From Dokdonella_A ginsengisoli (GTDB taxonomy: Bacteria > Pseudomonadota > Gammaproteobacteria > Xanthomonadales > Rhodanobacteraceae), in contig NZ_JBHSHD010000002.1 in NCBI RefSeq assembly GCF_042652785.1, positions 343,352-407,351 of the forward strand: a stretch of 64,000 bases of DNA, written 5' to 3'. The notes under the pieces were generated by a model that did not search any database, was not told the DNA's origin, and saw nothing but the letters and a program-made list of their open reading frames with translations. The translations under genes and the position numbers were made by a program. Of the stretch, positions 1 through 9,090 are shown piece after piece (within the stretch, counting starts at the first letter, position 1; the number at the start of each line of letters is the position of its first letter).

Positions 1-494
1 AGGCGGCGGAAGCGGCCGACCACGACCCAGTTCTCCGAGAACAGCACGCTGAACCAGCCCGATTCGCGCGCCGGCGCGCGTCCGACGAAGATCGACACCG
101 GCACCAGGCGCACGTCCTTCTCGGGATCGGCGCGCACGACATCGGCGAGCAGGCTCAGGGTTTCCGAGCGCGTGGGATGCGGACGGCGGCCGAACAGGCG
201 CGGCCGCCGCGACATCGCCACCACCGCGCGGCGGCGCTTGATCGGCAGGCGGTCGGCCGCCGCGTACGGCGAGGGCAGGCCGGCTTCCTGGCAGGCGCGT
301 TCGAGGATCAGCGTGTCGGACAGGCCGGGACGCTCGATCACGTAGACGGTCGGGCGGGGGTCGTCCGGCAGCAGGGCACGGACGTCTTCCGGCATGCGGC
401 GGATGCGCACCCAGGGGCGGAGCAACGCACCGATCCAGTCGAGCCAGACCGGCGCGCCGGTGGAGGGGGACGCGGCCGGTGGCGTGTCGTTCAT
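1..494 (-). CDS. plsB: Glycerol-3-phosphate 1-O-acyltransferase (N-terminal part)
   Basis: The gene starts at the ATG read from 494 and runs off the left edge, so only about 164 N-terminal residues are visible. The translation carries the PlsB N-terminal pattern: a VYVIERPG strand, a long helix with LILERACQEAGLP, then RLFGRRPHPTRSE and the segment LVPVSIFVGRAPARESGWFS, which matches the MVPVSVMFGRAPGRE region of E. coli PlsB. PlsB is the inner-membrane enzyme that acylates glycerol-3-phosphate in the first step of phospholipid synthesis. The catalytic HX4D motif would lie beyond the window. The assignment rests on that N-terminal match. Confidence 0.85.
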   Translation of the reverse strand, partial: MNDTPPAASPSTGAPVWLDWIGALLRPWVRIRRMPEDVRALLPDDPRPTVYVIERPGLSDTLILERACQEAGLPSPYAAADRLPIKRRRAVVAMSRRPRLFGRRPHPTRSETLSLLADVVRADPEKDVRLVPVSIFVGRAPARESGWFSVLFSENWVVVGRFRR

Positions 495-544
495 GCGTGG
501 AGTCCAGCGGCGCGCGCCCGCCGCAGCGGACGCGCGCGGGGTTC

Positions 545-1474
545 TCAGCCCTGGGCCGCAGCCTCGGCGGCCGGCGCCTGCGCGCCTTCGGCCGGCGTGG
601 CCGCGGCCGGCTTGTCTTCAGCCTTCTCCAGCGCGTGCTTGCCGTACCAGCGGCCGTCGAGGTTGACCATCTCGGTCTCGCCGGTCAGCGGGGTGTCGAG
701 CAGCGTGTAGCTGATCTTGACCTTGGCGGTCTTGCCGTCGTTGGAGATCACCTCGGACTTGACCGAGTCCAGCGTCTGGTCGAGCGAGAAGCCGTACACG
801 CCCAGCACTTCCTTCACGCCCTGGAAGCCGGTGCGCGCCTTCTCCATCGACTGCTCGTAGGTCAGCGCACGCGCCTCGTCGGCGCTCTTGATGTTGAGCG
901 AGCGGGCGGTCTTGGTCACGATCGCGAGGACCTTCTTGACCGCCTCCGGATCGGTGAAGCGCGTCTTCTGCACCCAGGCGGCGAGCGCGTTGACCGCGGT
1001 CAGCGCCTGCTGCTTCTCGGCCTCGGACATGTCCTTGTTCTGCTGGATCATGCCCTGCAGCCAGCCGCTGCCCATCGAGACGTACATCGGGATCTGCTGC
1101 TGGTACGTCGCATCGAACGTCTTCAGCTGCGGCTCGAGCTCGGCGTACAGCTTGGTTTCGGCGTCCGGCTCGACCAGCTTGCCCATCGTGTCGGCGAACT
1201 TCTTGCGGTCCTCGTCGGTGACCGGCTCGGCGTCCTTGCCCCAGTCCGCCTTGGCCTTGGCGAACTCGGCCGGCGGCAGCGCGTGCTGCATCAGGCCGGC
1301 GAAATCGCCCTGCTTGAGCAGCGCGACGGACTTCTGGATCGACGCGTCCGGCCCTTCAGCCTTGAGGCTCGTGGAAGCCGCAGGTGTCGTCGAGTCGGCC
1401 GGCTTCTGTTCGCAGGCGGCGACGAAAACGATCAACGACGCCGCGAGCGCGGCGCGGAGGGCAGGCATACGCAT
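545..1474 (-). CDS. Conserved lipoprotein of unknown function
   Basis: A 309-residue protein with a lipoprotein signal: a short basic start, a hydrophobic helix and the lipobox VAAC at about residue 21. The mature part is mostly helical and charged (ASIQKSVALLKQGDFAGLM, FADTMGKLVEPDAE), followed by a beta-rich end (KTAKVKISYTLLDTPLTGE, NLDGRWYGKHALEK) and an Ala/Pro-rich tail. The end reads like a small NTF2- or DUF-type periplasmic fold, but I do not recognise a named family. It lies 50 bases upstream of plsB on the same strand and may be transcribed with it. A role in the envelope is the most that can be said. Confidence 0.75.
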   Translation of the reverse strand: MRMPALRAALAASLIVFVAACEQKPADSTTPAASTSLKAEGPDASIQKSVALLKQGDFAGLMQHALPPAEFAKAKADWGKDAEPVTDEDRKKFADTMGKLVEPDAETKLYAELEPQLKTFDATYQQQIPMYVSMGSGWLQGMIQQNKDMSEAEKQQALTAVNALAAWVQKTRFTDPEAVKKVLAIVTKTARSLNIKSADEARALTYEQSMEKARTGFQGVKEVLGVYGFSLDQTLDSVKSEVISNDGKTAKVKISYTLLDTPLTGETEMVNLDGRWYGKHALEKAEDKPAAATPAEGAQAPAAEAAAQG

Positions 1475-1556
1475 CGGAAATCCCCGATTTCAGGAGTAGG
1501 AAGGGGCGGCACTTTAACAGCGCGCCAAGACGGCAGCCACCACGCGCGTCCCGGCA

Positions 1557-1587
1557 ACAAAAAACCCGGCAAGCAAGCTTGGCCGGG
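1557..1587 (-). terminator. Intrinsic terminator, minus strand
   Basis: On the minus strand a hairpin with a CCCGGC/GCCGGG stem (1565-1570 with 1582-1587, further pairing AAG/CTT inside) is followed by six T residues (1559-1564). It lies 165 bases downstream of the acid phosphatase stop and upstream of the lipoprotein start at 1474, so it should separate the two transcripts. Confidence 0.75.
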
Positions 1588-1752
1588 TCAATCCGGCAGT
1601 GGCCGGAGGGGGAACCTGTACGTCGTTGTCTGGCGGACGGTAGTCGGGGCTTTTTAGGAATCGTCAACCGGAGTGTCGCGGGCAAATATACTTAAAGGAC
1701 ATTTCTGATGCAATACCTTAAGTAATGCACCGCAACTCATTGTTTTCATTGA

Positions 1753-2634
1753 TTACTTGAGAAGCGCATCCATCTTCGCGCGCCGGCGCAGCTCCGGCGC
1801 CTGCGACCACTCATTGTTGAACAGCGCCGGTTCCCACGAGCCATAGGTCGGGTTGGGCAGCACGAACCAGCGCTGGCCGACCCAGTCCAGGTACGGCTCG
1901 ACGGCCGCGCGGCGCCCCTCGGGCGTGTTCAGCACGTCGACGAAATCGCCGATCTGGTCGCCGAACTGCATCAGCACGCGGTACTTGCGCCCGACCAGCT
2001 CGCGCCGGCAGCCCTTCTCGCTGCCGTTCTGCTCGCAGCCCTCCACCACGGTGCCCAGGCCGAGAAAGGCCGAATCGCCTGCGACCGGGAAGCCGGCCTC
2101 GCGCAGGTTCTCCAGGGTCACCTCGTTGAGGTCCTGCGCGCGATTGGACAGGTAGAACACGGTCACCCCGCGCTTGGCCGCGAGCCTGGCGAACTCCAGC
2201 GCGCCCGGCAGGGCCCTGGCCGCCTTCTCGCGGCACCACTGTGCCCAGGTCGCCTCGTTGAACTCGCCGCCGCTCTGGATCAGGCGCGCCTGGTAGGGCG
2301 AGTTGTCGAGCACGGTCTCGTCCACGTCGACGATGACGGCCGGCTTGAGGCCCTTCAGCTTCCCCTTGCGGTCGCCCTTGGGCAGGGCGTCCCACTTCGA
2401 ATCCTTCAGCGCGGCGGCGAGCTTCTCGCCCGCCTGGCGGTAGACCTCGCGATAGATCAGGTCGTGCTCGATCGCGGTCTGCGTCCACGCCACGGCATTG
2501 AGGTTGTCGTTGGCGGCGGGGCCGGCGGGCACGGCCGGGGCCGGCGCGACGGGCGCCTTGCGCGCGTTCGGCGCGCCGGCGCAGCCGGCCAGCAGCGCGG
2601 CGGAAAGAACGAGGGAGGCCGAAATCTTCGACAT
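1753..2634 (-). CDS. HAD-family acid phosphatase / 5'-nucleotidase lipoprotein e(P4) family
   Basis: A 293-residue outer-membrane-type lipoprotein with lipobox LAGC at about residue 18. The class C acid phosphatase signature is clear: the nucleophile motif VIVDVDETVLDNS near residue 100, an aromatic WAQWCREK segment, the second motif FYLSNR, and the late acidic motif FGDQIGDF. Members (H. influenzae e(P4), OlpA) dephosphorylate nucleotides and other monoesters at the cell surface, for example for NAD or nucleoside salvage. It is probably monocistronic, with its terminator at 1557-1587. The substrate cannot be read from the sequence. Confidence 0.9.
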   Translation of the reverse strand: MSKISASLVLSAALLAGCAGAPNARKAPVAPAPAVPAGPAANDNLNAVAWTQTAIEHDLIYREVYRQAGEKLAAALKDSKWDALPKGDRKGKLKGLKPAVIVDVDETVLDNSPYQARLIQSGGEFNEATWAQWCREKAARALPGALEFARLAAKRGVTVFYLSNRAQDLNEVTLENLREAGFPVAGDSAFLGLGTVVEGCEQNGSEKGCRRELVGRKYRVLMQFGDQIGDFVDVLNTPEGRRAAVEPYLDWVGQRWFVLPNPTYGSWEPALFNNEWSQAPELRRRAKMDALLK

Positions 2635-2731
2635 GCGAACTCCGGAAAAGGGCTGAGGATTGGATTTGCAACGGTCAGCGCATACGATCCGGCAAGTTTA
2701 TGACAAGCCGTGAAGCGGACCCTCGCGGCGG

Positions 2732-3766
2732 ATGCTGTCCCACACCGAGACGCCTATGGACTCGCCGTTCGGCTTCAGACTGCGCATCGCCAGCTATCTC
2801 CTCACCGCGCTGGCGCTGTTCCTGATCCTCTACCTGCACCTGCTGCCGGCCCTGCTCGCCGGACTGCTGGTGTACGCCCTGGTCAACGTGCTGGCGCCGT
2901 CGCTGCAGCGCCACCTGCCCGGCGCACGCGCGCACTGGCTGATTGTCGCCCTGCTCAGCGTGGTCGTGGTCGGCCTGCTGACGCTGGCGATCCTCGGCGC
3001 GGTCGGCTTCCTGCGCAGCGAGCTGGGCAATCCGAGCGCCGGCTTCGAACGGCTGATGCCGCTGATCGAGCGCGCACGTGCGCAGCTGCCGCAGGTGGTG
3101 GTCGACTACCTGCCCGACAGCATCGACGACTTCCGCGCCGCCGCGATCGAATGGCTGCGCGAGCACGCCGCCCAGCTCCAGCTCGCCGGCAAGACCGCCG
3201 CGCGCGTGATCGTGCACCTGCTGATCGGCATGGTGCTCGGCGCGATGATCGCGCTCTACAACGCGCGCCCGAACGGCCGCGGCGGCCCGCTGTCCGAGGC
3301 GCTGTCCGCGCGCTGCGCGAACCTGGTGGATTCGTTCCACGACATCGTCTTCGCGCAGGTGAAGATCTCCGCGCTGAACACGCTGTTCACCGGCATCTTC
3401 CTGCTGCTGGTGCTGCCGCTGTTCGGCATCAACCTGCCGCTGGCCAAGACCCTCGTCGTGGTCACCTTCATCGCCGGCCTGCTGCCGGTGATCGGCAACC
3501 TGATCTCCAACACGGTGATCTTCATCGTCGGCATGTCGATCTCGCTGGGCGTGGCGATCGCCGCGCTGGTGTTCCTGATCGTGATCCACAAGCTGGAGTA
3601 CTTCCTCAACGCGCGCATCGTCGGCACGCAGATCCGCGCGCGCGCCTGGGAACTGCTGATCGCGATGCTGCTGATGGAGTCGGCGTTCGGTGCCCCCGGC
3701 CTGATCGCCGCGCCGATCTACTACGCCTACCTGAAGCGGGAACTGAGCGCGGCGAAGCTGATCTAG
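2732..3766 (+). CDS. AI-2E family transporter (PerM/YdiK-type permease)
   Basis: A 344-residue polytopic inner-membrane protein. Hydrophobic segments near residues 17-55 and 68-95, a long amphipathic soluble stretch with DYLPDSIDDF, then C-terminal helices including LVVVTFIAGLLPVIGNLISN, the conserved core of the AI-2E exporter family. Members export small molecules, but the AI-2 assignment fits only a few of them and the substrate here is unknown. The ATG at 2756 (MDSPFGF) is an equally possible start. The AraC-type regulator begins 8 bases after the stop, so the two are probably coupled in one operon. Confidence 0.88.
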   Translation: MLSHTETPMDSPFGFRLRIASYLLTALALFLILYLHLLPALLAGLLVYALVNVLAPSLQRHLPGARAHWLIVALLSVVVVGLLTLAILGAVGFLRSELGNPSAGFERLMPLIERARAQLPQVVVDYLPDSIDDFRAAAIEWLREHAAQLQLAGKTAARVIVHLLIGMVLGAMIALYNARPNGRGGPLSEALSARCANLVDSFHDIVFAQVKISALNTLFTGIFLLLVLPLFGINLPLAKTLVVVTFIAGLLPVIGNLISNTVIFIVGMSISLGVAIAALVFLIVIHKLEYFLNARIVGTQIRARAWELLIAMLLMESAFGAPGLIAAPIYYAYLKRELSAAKLI

Positions 3767-3774
3767 CGTCGGCC

Positions 3775-4731
3775 GTGTCCGGCCGCCATCTCTGGGTCGC
3801 GCGCATCCACCGCGTGCACGACCACATCGACGCGCATCTGGCCGAGCCGCTGGACCTGGCCACCCTGGCCGCCGTCGCGCACGCCTCGCCGTGGCACTTC
3901 CATCGCGTCTTCCAGGGCATGACCGGGGAGACGCTGGCCGGGTGCGTGCGCCGCCGGCGTCTGGAAACCGCCGCGCGGCGCCTGCTGGCGACGCCGCCGG
4001 AAGCGGCGCTGCGCATCGCGATCGAGATCGGCTTCGGTTCCGCCGAAGCCTTCACGCGCGCCTTCCGCACGCACTTCGGCGTCACCCCGACGGCGTGGCG
4101 CCGCGGCGGCTGGCGCGTCTGGTGCGACGCGAACCGGGCGCAGTTGCGCAAGCTCGATCAAGCGCTGCGCAAGACCGATCAAGTCGTCGCCGCGCTGTTC
4201 GACGAGGATGCCTGGACCCGGCCCGACGCGGCCGCTTCGGAGGATCTTCGCCCCATGCACGTCGACATCAGGACGCTCGCCCCGCAACGCGTGGCCTACC
4301 TGCGCTACACCGGCCCGTTCGCCAACGACGGCGTCGCGCGCACCTGGCAGCGCTTCGTCGCCTGGTTCGTGTCCCGCGGCCTGATGCAGCCGCCGCGCAC
4401 GCGCTACGGCGTTTCGCAGGACAACCCCCAGATCACGCCGCCCGAGCATTGCCGCTACGACTGCTGCATCGCGGTCGACGAGGATTTCCGGCCCGAGGGC
4501 GAAATCGGCGTGCAGACGATCGCCGGCGGCACCTATGCCTGCGCGCCGTTCGACGGCGTCGCCGCCGACTTCAGCGGCGCGTGGATGCGCCTGTACGGCC
4601 AATGGCTGCCGGCCAGCGACTGGCAGGCCGAGGACCGCCCGCCGCTGGAGATCTATCCGGCCGACCAGATCCCCGACCCGCAGACCGGCCGCATCCGCTG
4701 CCTGCTGTGCATTCCGGTGCGGCCGGCCTGA
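3775..4731 (+). CDS. AraC-family regulator with GyrI-like ligand domain
   Basis: A 318-residue protein from a GTG start only 8 bases after the AI-2E permease stop. The N-terminal 100 residues are an AraC double helix-turn-helix (DHIDAHLAEPLDLATLAAVA, then IAIEIGFGSAEAFTRAFRTH), so the DNA-binding part comes first, as in Rob and SoxS-like fusions. Residues from about 160 form a GyrI-like domain (RTLAPQRVAYLRYTGPF ... YDCCIAVDEDF ... GGTYACAPFDG) that binds small hydrophobic molecules. The order HTH then GyrI suggests a drug- or metabolite-sensing activator, and its position suggests that it controls the permease. Confidence 0.9.
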   Translation: MSGRHLWVARIHRVHDHIDAHLAEPLDLATLAAVAHASPWHFHRVFQGMTGETLAGCVRRRRLETAARRLLATPPEAALRIAIEIGFGSAEAFTRAFRTHFGVTPTAWRRGGWRVWCDANRAQLRKLDQALRKTDQVVAALFDEDAWTRPDAAASEDLRPMHVDIRTLAPQRVAYLRYTGPFANDGVARTWQRFVAWFVSRGLMQPPRTRYGVSQDNPQITPPEHCRYDCCIAVDEDFRPEGEIGVQTIAGGTYACAPFDGVAADFSGAWMRLYGQWLPASDWQAEDRPPLEIYPADQIPDPQTGRIRCLLCIPVRPA

Positions 4732-4744
4732 CGCCGGCGCGGGC

Positions 4745-5614
4745 CTAGCCGGCCTGCGCACGGCGCAGGCTGAGCGCGGTGCCGGCCGCGGCCACGACGA
4801 TCGCCGCGATCGCCAGCCATTGCAGCAGGCTCAGGCGCTCGTCGAGGAACGCCGCGCCGGCCACCGCGGCGATCGCCGGCTCCAGGCTCAGCAACGTGCC
4901 GAACGTGCGCGACGGCAGGCTGACCAGCGCGATCATCTCCAGCGTGTAGGGCAGCGCGGAGCTGAGCACGGCCACGCCGAGCGCGAACGGCAGCAGCTCC
5001 GGCGACAGCAGCGTCGCGCCGGCGTGCGCGACGCCGAACGGCACCACGAGCAGGGCGGCGATGGTGGTGCCCCAGGTCACCGCGTCGGCGCCGTAGGCGT
5101 CGCCGGCCTTGCGGCCGAGCACGATGTACAGCACCCAGCCGACGCCGGCGGCGAGCGCGTAGGCCACGCCGACGGGATCGAGCGCCTGCGCCTGTTCGTG
5201 CAGCGGCAGCAGCATCGCCAGCCCCGCCACCACCAGCGCGATCCAGACGAAATCGATCCAGCGGCGCGAACCGAAGAAGGCCAGCACGAGCGGCCCGGTG
5301 AATTCCAGCGCCACCGCGATGCCGAGCGGAATCGTGCGCAGCGACAGGTAGAACACCAGATTCATCGCGCCGATCGCCAGGCCATAGCCCCACAGCGAGC
5401 GCCAGTCCTTGCGCGCGTGCGTATTGCGCCACGGCCGCCGCCAGGCGAGCAGGATCAGCGCCGCCAGGCCGAGCCGATAGGCGGCCGCGCCCTCGGCGCC
5501 GACCGCCGGAAACAGGTGCTTGGCCAGCGCGGCGCCGCACTGGTAGGACGCCATGCCGATCAGCAGCGCGCCGATCGCGAGCAGGATGCGCGAGAAATCC
5601 GAACGGGCGGACAT
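4745..5614 (-). CDS. EamA/RhtA-type amino-acid or metabolite exporter
   Basis: A 289-residue protein with ten hydrophobic helices in two EamA repeats. The N-terminus ASYQCGAALAKHLFPAVGA aligns well with E. coli RhtA (threonine/homoserine exporter), and LVFYLSLRTIPLGIAVALEF and MIALVSLPSRTFGTLLSLEP are the paired EamA signatures. I chose the Met read from 5614 because it matches the RhtA start; a Met 14 codons upstream (5656) is possible. The gene is convergent with the AraC/GyrI regulator (13 bases between stops). Export of threonine or homoserine is inferred from similarity. Confidence 0.88.
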   Translation of the reverse strand: MSARSDFSRILLAIGALLIGMASYQCGAALAKHLFPAVGAEGAAAYRLGLAALILLAWRRPWRNTHARKDWRSLWGYGLAIGAMNLVFYLSLRTIPLGIAVALEFTGPLVLAFFGSRRWIDFVWIALVVAGLAMLLPLHEQAQALDPVGVAYALAAGVGWVLYIVLGRKAGDAYGADAVTWGTTIAALLVVPFGVAHAGATLLSPELLPFALGVAVLSSALPYTLEMIALVSLPSRTFGTLLSLEPAIAAVAGAAFLDERLSLLQWLAIAAIVVAAAGTALSLRRAQAG

Positions 5615-5755
5615 GCGGGAAACCGCGAGCGGGAACCGCAGCGATGATCGTCGCACCAGCGCGCGAACGCCATCGTCCCACCCGCCCGAACCCGCCGACT
5701 GCTGACACCTTCCGTCAGCAGACGCGCGCAGATCCCGCCGGACTGCCCACTGTGC

Positions 5756-7735
5756 TCAATCCGCCAGCAGATTCGCCAGCCGCGCGATGTGCGAGGACGC
5801 CAGTTCCTGCCGGTGCGCGGCGTCCTGCTCGGCGTCGCGGCCGGACCAGTGCAGGTCCTCGCCCGGCAGCTCTTTCAGGAACCGGCTCGGCTCGTTGGCG
5901 AGGATCTCGCCGAAACGGCGCTTGCGCTTGGCGTAGCTCATCGACAGCTGCTCCTTCGCGCGCGTGATGCCGACGTACATCAGGCGCCGTTCCTCCTCCA
6001 CGCGCCCTTCGGCCAGGCTCCCCTCGTGCGGCAAGGTGCCGTCCTCGAGGCCGACCAGGAAGACGAAGCGGAATTCGAGCCCCTTCGCCGAGTGCAGGGT
6101 CATCAGCCGCGCCGCGTTGCCCGGATCGTCGCGGTCGCCGTGGCTGAGCAGGGCCAACTGTGCGGCGAGGTCGCCGGCGGCGCCGTCCTTCTGCATCGCG
6201 CGGAACCATTCGGCCAGTTCCTTCAGGTTCTCCAGCCGCCGCTCGCGCAGCGCCGGTTCCTTGATCTGCGCGGCGACGTGCTCGGCGTAGCCGACGCGGC
6301 GGATCAGCTCCTCGACGAGATCCGCCGCCGCCATGCGTTCGGCGCGCGCGGCCAGTTCGCCGATCAGGCCGGCGAAGCCGACCAGCGACGAGGCCGAGCG
6401 CGCCGCGAGCTGGCCGAGCACGGCGTCGCTCTGCGCCGCACGCAGCAGCGACACGTGCCGCGCACCGGCGAGTTCGCCGAGCTTCTCCAGCGTGGTCGCG
6501 CCGATGTCGCGCCGCGGCAGGTTGACCACGCGCAGGAACGCCGCGTCGTCATCGGGGTTGTTGATCAGGCGCAGGTAGGCGAGCAGGTCCTTGACCTCGG
6601 CGCGATCGAGGAACGCGGTGCCGCCGGTCACGTGGTACGGCACGCGCGCCATGCGCAGCGCCTTTTCCAGCGCGCGCGACTGGTGGTTGCCGCGATACAG
6701 CACGGCGAACTCGTGCCACGGCGCCTTGTGCTTCTCGGCCAGATGCGCGATCGAACCGGCGACGCACTCGGCCTCGTGCTCGTCGTCGCGGCACTCCAGC
6801 ACGCGGATCGGCGGGCCTTCGGCTTCCTGGCTCCAGAGCTTCTTCTCGAACACGTGCGCGTTGTGCGCGATGACCGCGTTCGCCGCGCGCAGGATGCGCC
6901 GGCCGCAGCGGTAGTTCTGCTCGAGCTTGACCACCTTCAGCTGCGGATAGTCCTTCGCCAACTCGGCGAGGTTTTCCGGATTGGCGCCGCGCCAGGCGTA
7001 GATGCTCTGGTCGTCGTCGCCGACCGCGGTGAACAGGCCGCGCTCGCCGGCCAGCGTCTTCACCAGCCGGTACTGCGCGCTGTTGGTGTCCTGGTATTCG
7101 TCCACGAGCAGGTAGCGCAGGCGCTCGCGCCAGGCGGTGCGCGCTTCCGCGTCGGTTTCCAGCACCCCCAGCGGCAGGCGGATCAGATCGTCGAAGTCGA
7201 CCGCGTTGAACGCCGCCAGCCGGCGCTGGTAGGCGGCGTAGATCTCGGCCGCCTCGCGCTCGCGCGGGCTGGCCGCGCGCGCGGCGGCCTCGTCCGGCGT
7301 GAGACCCTCGTTCTTCGCACGCGACAGCAGCGACTGCAGTGCGAACAGCACGTCCGGCTTGGCGTTCTTCGGCGCCAGCTCCTTGACGATGCTCTGCGTG
7401 TCGTCGGCGTCGAGCACCGAGAAGCCGCGGCGCAGGTTCGCTCGCGCGTGCTCGAGCTGCAGGAATTTCAGTCCCAGCGCGTGGAACGTGCAGACGGTGA
7501 GGCCTTCGGCCGCGCTGCCGGACACCAGCCGGCCGACGCGCTCGCGCATCTCGCGCGCGGCCTTGTTGGTGAAGGTGATCGCGGCGATCTTCGAGGCGGA
7601 GAGGTTCCGCCGGCGGATCAGGTACGCGATCTTCTCGGTGATCACGCGCGTCTTGCCCGAGCCCGCGCCGGCGAGCACGAGCAGCGGGCCGTCGCAGTAT
7701 TCGACGGCGGCGCGTTGTTGGGGATTCATGCTCAT
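5756..7735 (-). CDS. rep: ATP-dependent DNA helicase Rep
   Basis: A 659-residue superfamily 1A helicase. The start MSMNPQQRAAVEYCDGPLL matches the first residues of E. coli Rep. Walker A is AGAGSGKT (about 22-29), followed by motif Ia ITFTNKAAREM, motif II LLVDEYQDTN, motif III AVGDDDQSIYAWRGA, motif IV QNYRC, motif V LMTLHSAKGLEF and motif VI MYVGITRAKEQL. Length equals that of Rep rather than the longer UvrD. Rep moves 3' to 5' and helps the replisome through bound protein. The Met read from 7735 is preferred; in-frame sequence upstream of it is unlike the family. Confidence 0.95.
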   Translation of the reverse strand: MSMNPQQRAAVEYCDGPLLVLAGAGSGKTRVITEKIAYLIRRRNLSASKIAAITFTNKAAREMRERVGRLVSGSAAEGLTVCTFHALGLKFLQLEHARANLRRGFSVLDADDTQSIVKELAPKNAKPDVLFALQSLLSRAKNEGLTPDEAAARAASPREREAAEIYAAYQRRLAAFNAVDFDDLIRLPLGVLETDAEARTAWRERLRYLLVDEYQDTNSAQYRLVKTLAGERGLFTAVGDDDQSIYAWRGANPENLAELAKDYPQLKVVKLEQNYRCGRRILRAANAVIAHNAHVFEKKLWSQEAEGPPIRVLECRDDEHEAECVAGSIAHLAEKHKAPWHEFAVLYRGNHQSRALEKALRMARVPYHVTGGTAFLDRAEVKDLLAYLRLINNPDDDAAFLRVVNLPRRDIGATTLEKLGELAGARHVSLLRAAQSDAVLGQLAARSASSLVGFAGLIGELAARAERMAAADLVEELIRRVGYAEHVAAQIKEPALRERRLENLKELAEWFRAMQKDGAAGDLAAQLALLSHGDRDDPGNAARLMTLHSAKGLEFRFVFLVGLEDGTLPHEGSLAEGRVEEERRLMYVGITRAKEQLSMSYAKRKRRFGEILANEPSRFLKELPGEDLHWSGRDAEQDAAHRQELASSHIARLANLLAD

Positions 7736-7851
7736 CGCGGCGGCGATTGTGCCGCGCCGGCGTGCCGGCCGACAGCTTGACAGGCCCGCGTTGGGGTTTT
7801 GCGCGCGATGTCGCGTAAGAGCCATCGACGACCGCCACCGGACATCCCGCC

Positions 7852-9084
7852 ATGACCGCCCACTTCCGCCATCCTCTCGCCGCCGCGCTGCTGCTCGCCT
7901 TCGGCCATGCCGGCGCGGCGGCGATCGACGTCGACGTCGGCGGGGACATTCACGTCTCCGGCCGCTGCACCTTGCGCGAGGCGATCCTCGCCGCCAACAC
8001 GCACGCCACGCCCGCGGACACGAACTGCGCCGCCGGGGACGATGGCGGCAATACGATCGGCATTGCGCCGTCGCTGTCGCCGATCGAGCTGACCGATGCC
8101 ACGCTCGACATCGCCGACGCCGGCGGCACGACGACGATCCGTTCGACCGTCAGCGGCACGCCGGTCGCGGTGCGGCGCGTTTCCGGTACCGGTGCGGTGT
8201 TCAGCGCGAGCCAGCCGGTCCGCTTCGAGGATCTGTCGATCTCCGGCGGCCACGCCGACATGACCGGCGGCGGCATTTCCGCCGGCGCCACCACGGTCAC
8301 GCTGACGCGCTGTCGCGTGTCGGGCAACTGGTCGAACTACTTCGGCGGCGGCATCCTGATTTCCGATGCCGGCACGCTCACCCTGATCGACAGCACCGTG
8401 TCGGACAACGCCACGGGGTCGCTGGGACTGGGCGGCGGCATCGCTTCGGACGACGCCTCCACGATCGCGCTGGTCGGCAGCACGGTGTCGGGCAATTCCT
8501 CCGGCGACGGCGGCGGCCTGTTCGTGTGGAAGGGGCGTCTGAGCCTGCGCAACAGCACCGTGTCCGGCAATACGGCGGCGAGTGACGGCGGCGGCATCGG
8601 CACCTACCAGCTCGACTCGTTCGAGCTGGTCCACGCCACCATCGCCGGCAACGACGCGCCGCACGGCGCGGGCATCCGCCTGTACAGCCGCGCCGCGCAG
8701 GGCACGACGCTGCTCGCCGAAGACAGCCTGTTCGCGGGCAATACCGGCTCGCCCGACATCGAGCATCTGGGCGGCGCCGACGACACCGTCACCGGCAGCG
8801 GCAACCTGATCGAACGGATCGGCGAGCAGGTCTCCTACCCGCCCGACACGCTGCGCTGCGACCCGCAGCTGGCGCCGCTCGCCGACAACGGCGGCCCGAC
8901 GTGGACGCATGCGCTCCCCGCCGGTTCGTGCGCGGTCGATGCCGGCGGCGTCCAGCTGTGGTCGGACTACGACCAGCGCGGCGCGGGCCACCCGCGCTGG
9001 AAGGGCGCCGCGGTCGACATCGGCGCCTACGAATACGACCCGGACGACGTCGACGACCGCCTCTTCGCGGATGGTTTCGACTGA
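7852..9084 (+). CDS. Exported right-handed beta-helix protein with CSLREA domain and IFxxGFD-type tail
   Basis: A 410-residue protein with a Sec signal peptide ending near AGAAA (about residue 22). It is followed at once by a CSLREA-type segment, RCTLREAILAAN, which is typical of bacterial surface and exported proteins. The middle is a run of Ser/Thr/Gly-rich coils of a right-handed parallel beta-helix, with repeats such as STVSGNSSGDGGGLFV, and the end holds a choice-of-anchor-like segment with AVDAGG and DIGAYEY. The last residues DDRLFADGFD form the tail shared with other exported proteins here. It is divergent from rep. Substrate and role are unknown; pectate-lyase-like or adhesin roles are only guesses. 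Confidence 0.85.
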   Translation: MTAHFRHPLAAALLLAFGHAGAAAIDVDVGGDIHVSGRCTLREAILAANTHATPADTNCAAGDDGGNTIGIAPSLSPIELTDATLDIADAGGTTTIRSTVSGTPVAVRRVSGTGAVFSASQPVRFEDLSISGGHADMTGGGISAGATTVTLTRCRVSGNWSNYFGGGILISDAGTLTLIDSTVSDNATGSLGLGGGIASDDASTIALVGSTVSGNSSGDGGGLFVWKGRLSLRNSTVSGNTAASDGGGIGTYQLDSFELVHATIAGNDAPHGAGIRLYSRAAQGTTLLAEDSLFAGNTGSPDIEHLGGADDTVTGSGNLIERIGEQVSYPPDTLRCDPQLAPLADNGGPTWTHALPAGSCAVDAGGVQLWSDYDQRGAGHPRWKGAAVDIGAYEYDPDDVDDRLFADGFD

Positions 9085-9090
9085 CGTCGG

